Source: Flavobacterium psychrophilum
GTDB lineage: Bacteria; Bacteroidota; Bacteroidia; Flavobacteriales; Flavobacteriaceae
Length of the DNA stretch: 5,215 nt
Reading direction: 5' to 3'
NCBI GenBank assembly: GCA_945872875.1
Contig: CAMCBB010000108.1
Coordinates: 1-5,215 of the forward strand
Positions 1 through 5,215 of this stretch are shown here, one piece after another. Within the stretch, counting starts at the first letter, position 1. Each line of letters opens with the position of its first letter. The notes under the pieces are model-generated. The model was not told the DNA's origin. It saw nothing but the letters and a program-made list of their open reading frames with translations, and did not search any database. A program made the position numbers and the translations under genes.

Positions 1-321
1 AACATAGAAAAAATGACAGCTAATTTTTCTAAAATATCCGATTCATTAGAAAAAGAAAATTTAGGTAAAACTGTACAAAGTCTTCAAAAAACTTTAGAGA
101 ATGTAAATAAGGTAATGGATGATTTACAAGCTGGTAATGGAACTATGGGTAAATTGCTTAAAGACGAAGGACTTTATACAAATTTAAACAAAACTTCTAA
201 AGAGTTAGAACTATTATTACAGGACCTTAGGTTAAACCCAACACGTTATATTAATGTTTCCGTTTTTGGAAAGAAAAACAAACCATATCAAGCTCCAATA
301 AACGATTCGTTAAAAAAGTAA
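1..321 (+). CDS. MCE/MlaD-family lipid-transport protein, C-terminal part (5' end outside window)
   Basis: The reading frame is open from base 1, so the Met codon at 13 is internal and this is the last 106 codons of a longer gene. The visible part is a long polar helix with coiled-coil character (leucine-spaced segment around codons 14-45), then a Gly-rich turn (GNGTMGKLLKD) and a closing stretch LLQDLRLNPTRYINVSVFGKK. That ending is typical of Bacteroidota MlaD-like proteins. In this family an N-terminal transmembrane anchor and an MCE domain, both expected upstream of the window, hold a periplasmic protein that helps move phospholipids between the membranes; the C-terminal helices assemble into a barrel or needle. 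The missing domains cannot be checked here, so the family call rests on the C-terminal signature. The stop lies 12 bp before the next gene, which is in the same frame, suggesting co-transcription. Confidence 0.8.
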   Translation, partial: NIEKMTANFSKISDSLEKENLGKTVQSLQKTLENVNKVMDDLQAGNGTMGKLLKDEGLYTNLNKTSKELELLLQDLRLNPTRYINVSVFGKKNKPYQAPINDSLKK

Positions 322-333
322 ACTTATTTAGAA

Positions 334-1668
334 ATGAATATATTTAGTTATTTAGAGTCCATTTTCTTTGCAATACTATTAATTGTAGGGTTTGGATATT
401 TCACAATAAATGTGAAAAAATTAATCCGAAACATTAAATTAGGAAAAGATGTAGATCGATCGGATAATGCTGAGGCAAGATGGAAAAACATGGCTTGGAT
501 AGCTTTAGGCCAGTCTAAAATGGTAAAAAGACCTGTTGCTGGTTTCTTGCATGTAATTGTTTATGCTGGATTTATAATCATAAATTTAGAATTATTAGAG
601 ATCATAATTGATGGACTATTTGGAACCCACAGAGTATTTTCATTTTTAGGTGTTTTTTACGATTTTTTAATTGCTTCCTTTGAGATGTTAGCAGTATTAG
701 TTTTAGTTGCAGTATTTGTATTTTGGACACGAAGAAATGTAATTAAGTTAAATAGATTTATTAGTTCGGATTTAACTGGCAGTCCAAAAAAAGATGCCAA
801 TGTCATCTTATATTTTGAAGTGGTATTAATGTCTTTGTTTTTATTGATGAATGCCTCCGATTTTTGGTTGCAACAAGCAGGGGTAGCTCATTTTACTTCT
901 GTAGGATCTTTTCCAATTAGTCAATTTATAGCACCATTATTTAACGGTATTAGCGAAAGCGGAGTAATAATGTTGGAGAAAACATTTTGGTGGTTGCACA
1001 TTATTGGAATATTAATTTTCTTAAACTACCTCTATTATTCTAAACATTTACACATATTATTAGCTTTCCCAAACACTTATTTTGCCGACTTAAATGCGAA
1101 AGGTAAACTAGACAATTTAGAAAGTGTTACCAATGAAGTAAAATTAATGATGGATCCAAATGCAGATCCTTTTGCTGCACCTTCAGCTGATGCTACTGCT
1201 GTTCCTAGCAAGTTTGGTGCTTCAGATGTGATGGATTTAAATTGGGTGCAATTATTAAACGCCTATACTTGTACAGAATGCGGGAGATGTACTTCAGCTT
1301 GTCCAGCTAATCAAACAGGGAAAAAATTATCTCCTCGAAAAATTATGATGGATACCCGTGATCGATTAGAAGAAGTGGGTAGAAATATCGATAAGAATAA
1401 AGGTGTTTTCATACCTGATAATGTTTCTTTATTAAATGATTACATCACAACAGAAGAACTTTGGGCTTGTACATCTTGCAATGCATGCGTAGAAGAATGT
1501 CCGGTAAATATTAGTCCGTTATCAATCATTATAGATATGCGTCGTTATTTAGTGATGGAACAAAGTGCTGCTCCTCAATCATTAAATGCAATGATGTCAA
1601 ATATTGAAAACAATGGAGCACCATGGCAATACAACCAAATGGATCGTTTAAACTGGAAAGAAGAATAA
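334..1668 (+). CDS. Membrane (Fe-S)-binding oxidoreductase subunit, HdrD/EMO-like N-terminal half
   Basis: This 444-residue protein is probably the membrane and ferredoxin half of a quinone-linked electron-transfer complex. Residues 1-240 hold about five hydrophobic segments (roughly 6-26, 68-92, 105-130, 156-175, 212-236). Candidate heme b ligands are His73, His222, His238 and His240, the last two in the family-typical SKHLH motif followed by FPNTYF. After an Ala/Pro-rich linker (about 274-295) comes a dicluster ferredoxin domain. One motif has Cys313, 316, 319 and 323, and the other has Cys379, 382, 385 and 389; each is CxxCxxCxxxCP and should bind a [4Fe-4S] cluster. Single-chain relatives (EMO, mycobacterial EtfD) continue into CCG domains. 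This protein stops instead, and a CCG protein is encoded at 2220-3005, so the two are inferred to be partners. The likely donor is EtfAB and the likely acceptor menaquinone, but that is inference. It could also serve another HdrD-like reaction. Confidence 0.88.
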   Translation: MNIFSYLESIFFAILLIVGFGYFTINVKKLIRNIKLGKDVDRSDNAEARWKNMAWIALGQSKMVKRPVAGFLHVIVYAGFIIINLELLEIIIDGLFGTHRVFSFLGVFYDFLIASFEMLAVLVLVAVFVFWTRRNVIKLNRFISSDLTGSPKKDANVILYFEVVLMSLFLLMNASDFWLQQAGVAHFTSVGSFPISQFIAPLFNGISESGVIMLEKTFWWLHIIGILIFLNYLYYSKHLHILLAFPNTYFADLNAKGKLDNLESVTNEVKLMMDPNADPFAAPSADATAVPSKFGASDVMDLNWVQLLNAYTCTECGRCTSACPANQTGKKLSPRKIMMDTRDRLEEVGRNIDKNKGVFIPDNVSLLNDYITTEELWACTSCNACVEECPVNISPLSIIIDMRRYLVMEQSAAPQSLNAMMSNIENNGAPWQYNQMDRLNWKEE

Positions 1669-1682
1669 AATAATATAAACCT

Positions 1683-1720
1683 TAATAATTTCCCATTTGT
1701 GAGGCTTTGGGAATTTGTTA
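1683..1720 (+). other. Imperfect hairpin in the intergenic gap
   Basis: In the 79 bp gap between the membrane Fe-S gene and the HAD gene, bases 1683-1695 can pair with 1708-1720 around a 12-base loop. Twelve of 13 positions pair: the inner six (TTCCCA with TGGGAA) perfectly, then one T-T mismatch, then six more including one G-U. No T-run follows, so it is not a standard factor-independent terminator. It could be an RNA processing or stability element that adjusts expression within the operon, or chance in AT-rich DNA. I found no Bacteroidota-type promoter (TTG, then TAnnTTTG) in the gap. Confidence 0.4.
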
Positions 1721-1747
1721 CAATGAATGTGAACTACTAAATTTAAA

Positions 1748-2191
1748 ATGAAAATGGAAAACCTTGACAAAACCTTACAAGCAGTAACCGAAAACGGACA
1801 ACAATTAAGTCCGGTTTTACCAGAAGGAGTAAAAAATTATTTAATTGATATTGATGGAACCGTTTGCGATGACATTCCTAATGAAGAGCCAGAAAGAATG
1901 CTTACTGCAGAAGTTTATCCAGATGCATTAATAACCTTGAATAGATGGTATGACGAAGGACATATTATTTTCTTTTTTACCTCAAGAACCGAAGAACACA
2001 GAGATTATACCGAGCGTTGGTTAAAACAACACGGATTTAAATACCACGGAATTTTATTTGGAAAACCAAGAGGTGGTAACTACCACTGGATTGATAACCA
2101 TTTAGTAAAAGCAACTCGTTATAGAGGTAAATTCACCGATTTAGTTTCAAAAGATGTTACTATTGAGGTTTTTGATGATGGTCAACATTAA
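1748..2191 (+). CDS. HAD-fold phosphohydrolase-like protein (family often labelled phosphoheptose isomerase)
   Basis: This 147-residue soluble protein has no signal peptide. After about 28 variable residues comes the HAD motif I, YLIDIDGTV, with Asp34 as probable nucleophile and Asp36 as acid/base. Motif II is FFFTSR (Thr78). The segment FGKPRGGNYHWIDN supplies a probable motif III lysine (Lys106) and a motif IV acid (Asp116). The spacing fits small HAD phosphatases of the capsule-phosphatase or polynucleotide-kinase-phosphatase type. Homologues in flavobacteria are commonly named phosphoheptose isomerase, but the SIS sugar-isomerase fold of GmhA is not seen, so that name is doubtful. The substrate is unknown. 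An in-frame TGA at 1730-1732 limits the start to 1748 or 1754; 1748 is kept as the longer option. The gene ends in tandem TAA TAA. Its place between two Fe-S genes suggests shared expression, though not necessarily a shared pathway. Confidence 0.8.
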   Translation: MKMENLDKTLQAVTENGQQLSPVLPEGVKNYLIDIDGTVCDDIPNEEPERMLTAEVYPDALITLNRWYDEGHIIFFFTSRTEEHRDYTERWLKQHGFKYHGILFGKPRGGNYHWIDNHLVKATRYRGKFTDLVSKDVTIEVFDDGQH

Positions 2192-2219
2192 TAAAATATA
2201 GTAAGTAAAATCTAATTCA

Positions 2220-3005
2220 ATGTCAGAAAATTTAGTAGTGCCAACCATGGCCGAAATGTTAGCTCAAGGCAAACAACCCGAAGTTTTATTTTGGGTAGGT
2301 TGCGCTGGAAGTTTTGACGATAGAGCAAAAAAAATCACTAAAGCTTTAGTGAAAATATTAAATAATGCGAATGTAGAATTTGCTGTGTTGGGCACAGAAG
2401 AAAGTTGTACTGGCGATCCAGCAAAAAGAGCAGGAAATGAATTTCTTTTTCAAATGCAAGCCATGATGAATATTGAAGTTCTTAATGCCTATGAAGCAAA
2501 AAAAATTATTACAGCTTGTCCGCATTGTTTCAATACATTAAAAAATGAATATCCTCAATTGGGCGGTAATTATGAAGTTATGCACCATACGGAATATTTA
2601 AAATCACTTTTAGATTCAGGTAGACTTGCAATAGAAGGAGGTCAATTTAAAGGAAAAAAAATTACTTTTCATGATCCTTGTTACCTTGGTAGAGCAAACA
2701 ATGTATATGAAGCACCTAGAGATTTAATTCAAAAGTTAGATGCCGAATTAGTGGAGATGAAACGATCAAAAGCTAACGGATTATGTTGTGGTGCTGGAGG
2801 AGCGCAAATGTTTAAAGATGCTGAAAAAGGTAACAAAGAAATAAACATTGAACGCACTGAAGATGCTTTAGATACCCATTCGGATATCATTGCTACTGGA
2901 TGTCCATTTTGTAATACAATGATGACCGACGGTGTTAAAGTGAAAGAGAATCAAACAAAAGTATTAGATGTTGCTGAGCTAATTGCTAATGCTCAAGATT
3001 TATAA
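2220..3005 (+). CDS. CCG-domain (Fe-S)-binding protein, HdrD/EMO-like C-terminal half
   Basis: This 261-residue soluble protein carries two tandem CCG (HdrB/HdrD/GlpC/LutA-type) domains and should be the catalytic or electron-relay part of the complex with the membrane subunit encoded at 334-1668. Domain one has Cys28, the motif ESCTGD with Cys63, and CPHC (Cys100, Cys103). Domain two has HDPCYLGR (Cys154), the canonical CCGAGG (Cys189, Cys190) and CPFC (Cys228, Cys231), matching the pattern C-x34-CC-x37-CxxC of HdrB-type clusters. In domain one Ser62 stands where the first of the paired cysteines would be, leaving four ligands, so its cluster may differ from the five-cysteine site. The stretch ESCTGDPAKRAGNEFLFQ is characteristic of the membrane-bound HdrD-like/EtfD group rather than of lactate-utilisation LutA. 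There is no membrane segment or signal peptide, so it probably sits on the cytoplasmic face of the membrane subunit. The next gene starts 15 bp downstream. Confidence 0.88.
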   Translation: MSENLVVPTMAEMLAQGKQPEVLFWVGCAGSFDDRAKKITKALVKILNNANVEFAVLGTEESCTGDPAKRAGNEFLFQMQAMMNIEVLNAYEAKKIITACPHCFNTLKNEYPQLGGNYEVMHHTEYLKSLLDSGRLAIEGGQFKGKKITFHDPCYLGRANNVYEAPRDLIQKLDAELVEMKRSKANGLCCGAGGAQMFKDAEKGNKEINIERTEDALDTHSDIIATGCPFCNTMMTDGVKVKENQTKVLDVAELIANAQDL

Positions 3006-3020
3006 ATAAATAAGTTACTA

Positions 3021-3503
3021 ATGTACATACCATTTGAAAATTTACCCGAAGAATCTCGAATTTGGATCTATCCATCCAATAGAAAATTTTCTGATGAGGA
3101 GATTGCTGAAATAGATAAAGATTTAGAACACTTTATAAATACTTGGTCTGCACATGGTACTGCATTAGAGGCATCTTTTACTATAAAGTACAGTCGTTTT
3201 ATTATTATCGCAATAAATCAAGATGTGCATCAGGCAACGGGTTGTTCTATAGATGCTTCGGTAGCATTTATTCAAAGTTTAGAGCAAAAATATAATGTGG
3301 ATTTATTAGATAAAATGAATGTTTCTTTCAAACAAGGTGAGTTTATTACTTATAAACCATTATTAGATTTTAAAAAACTAGCTAAAGATAAATCGGTTTC
3401 CGAAAATACTATTGTATTCAATAATCTCGTTAATACAATTGAAGAATGGAAAGAAAACTGGGAAGTTCCTGCTTCGGAAAGTTGGCACAATAGATTCTTT
3501 TAA
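3021..3503 (+). CDS. Conserved Bacteroidota protein of unknown function (often named ABC transporter ATPase)
   Basis: This 160-residue, acidic, probably cytoplasmic protein has neither signal peptide nor membrane segment. I recognise it as a conserved flavobacterial family usually deposited as 'ABC transporter ATPase', but the sequence has no Walker A loop, no LSGGQ signature and no Walker B, so the name is not supported. Visible features are an N-terminal aromatic segment (FENLPEESRIWIYPSNRKF), a helical part around residues 24-42, WSAHGTALEASF (42-53), a beta-like run RFIIIAIN (59-66), and ATGCSIDASVAFIQSLE (72-88) with the only cysteine, Cys75. Residues 89-112 look alpha/beta, and the C-terminus is Trp-rich and ends in WHNRFF. 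The compact length and conserved polar motifs suggest an enzyme or binding protein, but I cannot assign a function. It lies 15 bp after the CCG gene and 15 bp before the GH3 gene, in the same frame as the latter. Confidence 0.82.
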   Translation: MYIPFENLPEESRIWIYPSNRKFSDEEIAEIDKDLEHFINTWSAHGTALEASFTIKYSRFIIIAINQDVHQATGCSIDASVAFIQSLEQKYNVDLLDKMNVSFKQGEFITYKPLLDFKKLAKDKSVSENTIVFNNLVNTIEEWKENWEVPASESWHNRFF

Positions 3504-3518
3504 TCTCTTAGCTCATTT

Positions 3519-5215
3519 ATGAAAAAAATAATTCAATTTGCGCTTATTATCTTATTGATATCTATAGTTACTAATTGTGGTGTGACTAAAGACACTAATT
3601 CTATTGGTAAAATTGCAAAACCTGAATTTTCTTATGATAATGAAGTATATGTTCCGGTATTGAAATCAGAACGAAAAAACTTCTTCAAAAACTCTGAGCC
3701 TGAAACTAAATGGGTTGATAGTATCTATAACCAAATGACTTTTGAAGAAAAAATAGGCCAACTTTTTATGGTCGCAGCTTATTCCAATAAAGATTCAGTT
3801 CATATAAATTCTATCGATAAATTAATTCTAGAAAATAAAATTGGTGGATTGATCTTTTTTCAAGGTGGTCCAGGTCGTCAGGCGAATTTAACCAATCGTT
3901 TTCAGTCAAAATCAAAAATCCCTTTATTTATAGGTATTGATGCAGAGTGGGGATTAAGTATGCGATTGGATTCAACCTACAAATATCCTTGGAATACCAC
4001 ATTAGGAGCTATTAAAGATTTAAAACTAATTGAAGAAGTGGGCCGAAATATGGCTCAAGAAACTAAAAGAATTGGAGCTCATTTTAATTTTGCACCAGTT
4101 TTAGACATTAATACCAACCCAAAAAATCCGATCATAGGTAACCGTTCATTTGGAGAAGATAAGGTCAATGTTACCGAACACGCCATAGCTTTAATGAAAG
4201 GCACCCAAAGTCAAGGTATATTTTGTACTGGTAAACATTTTCCTGGACATGGCGATACTGCTCTAGATTCACATTATGCATTGCCATTAGTTTCTTTTTC
4301 AAAGGAAAGAATTGATAAAGTCGAATTGTATCCTTACAAACGAATGTTTGATGAAGGATTAGTTTCAGTAATGGTAGCTCATTTAAATGTTCCAAGTTTA
4401 GAGCCTAGAGAAAATTATCCTACTTCAGTTTCTTATAAAGTAGTTACTGATTTGTTGCAAAATGATTTAGGTTTTGAGGGTTTGATATTTACTGATGCTT
4501 TGAATATGAAAGCAGCAAGTAAATTTATGAAACCAGGAGATATTGATTTGGAAGCTTTTTTAGCCGGAAATGATATTTTGCTTTTTGCTGAAAATGTTCC
4601 ATTTGCGGTTCAAAAAATTACGGAAGCCTACCAAAATGGGTTAATCACTGATGACAGAATTGCTAAATCAGTAAAGAAAATATTACATTACAAATTTAAA
4701 GCTGGTTTAAATAAATTCAAACCAATTGATACAAAAAACATAATAAACGATTTAAATACAACTTATAAAGACGCGCTACAATATCAGTTGTATGAACATG
4801 CTACAACAGTATTAAAAAATAAGAACAATATACTGCCTATTAAAAATTTAGATCAAAAGATCGCCTATGTAAAATTGGGTGATGATACCAATTCGGCTTT
4901 TGTTACTACCTTAAAAAAATATACTGAAATAACTGAAGTTTCTGATACCAATCTAGATTCTTTAGAAGTAAAACTAAAAGAATTTAATACCGTTATTATA
5001 GGATATCATAAATCGGATAGAGCTTGGAAAAAGCACGATTTTTCTGAAACAGAATTGGCTTGGATTCAAGATATTGCTAAGAAGAATACAGTAATATTAG
5101 ATGCGTTTGCAAAACCGTATTCGTTATCAACTATTCCAAATTTTGAAGATTTTGAAGGAGTAGTAATGTCGTATCAAAATAGTGATTTCTCACAAATAGT
5201 TGGAGCTGAATTATT
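3519..5215 (+). CDS. Glycoside hydrolase family 3 lipoprotein, probable beta-N-acetylhexosaminidase (3' end outside window)
   Basis: The first 565 codons are present and open to the window edge. Residues 1-19 form a lysine-started hydrophobic signal peptide ending in VTNC, giving a probable lipidated Cys20; Asn just before the cysteine is not the usual lipobox residue. The GH3 barrel spans about 64-400. It carries the NagZ-type motif KHFPGHGDTALDSH (239-252), whose Asp250 and His252 form the acid/base dyad special to N-acetylglucosaminidases, and the nucleophile Asp326 in FTDALNM. From about 418 a GH3 C-terminal domain begins (YEHATTVLKNKNNILPIKNL). The protein should cleave beta-linked N-acetylhexosamine, for example from peptidoglycan fragments or glycans, at the outer membrane or in the periplasm. 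It is longer than classical cytoplasmic NagZ (about 340 residues). Related Bacteroidota proteins often add a C-terminal serine hydrolase (beta-lactamase-like) domain, which would lie beyond this window. ATG at 3519 is chosen because it begins the signal peptide; the previous in-frame stop is at 3501-3503. Confidence 0.9.
   Translation, partial: MKKIIQFALIILLISIVTNCGVTKDTNSIGKIAKPEFSYDNEVYVPVLKSERKNFFKNSEPETKWVDSIYNQMTFEEKIGQLFMVAAYSNKDSVHINSIDKLILENKIGGLIFFQGGPGRQANLTNRFQSKSKIPLFIGIDAEWGLSMRLDSTYKYPWNTTLGAIKDLKLIEEVGRNMAQETKRIGAHFNFAPVLDINTNPKNPIIGNRSFGEDKVNVTEHAIALMKGTQSQGIFCTGKHFPGHGDTALDSHYALPLVSFSKERIDKVELYPYKRMFDEGLVSVMVAHLNVPSLEPRENYPTSVSYKVVTDLLQNDLGFEGLIFTDALNMKAASKFMKPGDIDLEAFLAGNDILLFAENVPFAVQKITEAYQNGLITDDRIAKSVKKILHYKFKAGLNKFKPIDTKNIINDLNTTYKDALQYQLYEHATTVLKNKNNILPIKNLDQKIAYVKLGDDTNSAFVTTLKKYTEITEVSDTNLDSLEVKLKEFNTVIIGYHKSDRAWKKHDFSETELAWIQDIAKKNTVILDAFAKPYSLSTIPNFEDFEGVVMSYQNSDFSQIVGAEL

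Noticed and set aside
13..321. Treating the Met codon at 13 as the start of a 102-residue protein
   Set aside because: The frame stays open to base 1 and the visible protein matches only the C-terminal end of MlaD-like proteins, so the true start is upstream of the window.
1723..1740. Five-codon mini-ORF (MNVNY, stop) just before the HAD gene and after the hairpin
   Set aside because: It could be imagined as a leader peptide for attenuation, but it is so short, in AT-rich DNA, that chance is the better explanation; it has no ribosome-binding signal or run of regulatory codons.
1669..1747. Promoter or factor-independent terminator in the 79 bp gap
   Set aside because: No TAnnTTTG element with an upstream TTG at suitable spacing was found, and the hairpin is not followed by a T-run.
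3021..3503. ABC transporter ATPase function
   Set aside because: No Walker A, Walker B or signature motif is present in the translated protein, and no transporter permease gene is nearby in the window.
4171..4395. 74-codon open frame on the minus strand
   Set aside because: It lies wholly inside the GH3 gene, antisense to the catalytic-domain region that includes the KHFPGHG motif, and its translation resembles no known family. It is a shadow of the real gene.
1..5215. Defence system, mobile element or CRISPR array
   Set aside because: No direct repeat array, transposase, integrase, nuclease or toxin-antitoxin-like gene is visible; base composition and gene style look even across the window.

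Overview
The window reads as chromosomal DNA from a member of the Bacteroidota, most likely a flavobacterium. The base composition is AT-rich, the spacers before start codons are A/T-rich with no clear Shine-Dalgarno sequence, stops are TAA, and the gene set is a familiar flavobacterial neighbourhood. All six genes lie on the plus strand. Four of the five gaps are 12-28 bp and one is 79 bp, so the block looks like one transcription unit, with both end genes cut by the window edges.

Layout: (1) 1-321, the C-terminal end of an MCE/MlaD-family lipid-transport protein; (2) 334-1668, a membrane protein with a heme-b-type membrane domain followed by two [4Fe-4S] ferredoxin motifs; (3) 1748-2191, a small HAD-fold phosphohydrolase-like protein of the kind often mislabelled 'phosphoheptose isomerase'; (4) 2220-3005, a CCG-domain iron-sulfur protein; (5) 3021-3503, a 160-residue soluble protein of unknown function that databases often call 'ABC transporter ATPase' although it has no ATPase motif; (6) 3519 to the window end, the first 565 codons of a glycoside hydrolase family 3 lipoprotein, probably a beta-N-acetylhexosaminidase.

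Genes 2 and 4 together have the domain order of the single-chain HdrD-like membrane oxidoreductases known as EMO (EtfAB:menaquinone oxidoreductase) and mycobacterial EtfD: membrane heme domain, two [4Fe-4S] clusters, two CCG domains. Here the protein appears to be split into two polypeptides with the HAD gene lying between their genes. The flanking genes concern the cell envelope (lipid transport and amino-sugar glycan cleavage), so the operon mixes an electron-transfer complex with envelope maintenance.

No mobile element, CRISPR array, tRNA, rRNA or clear factor-independent terminator is visible. The only notable non-coding structure is an imperfect hairpin in the 79 bp gap before the HAD gene.
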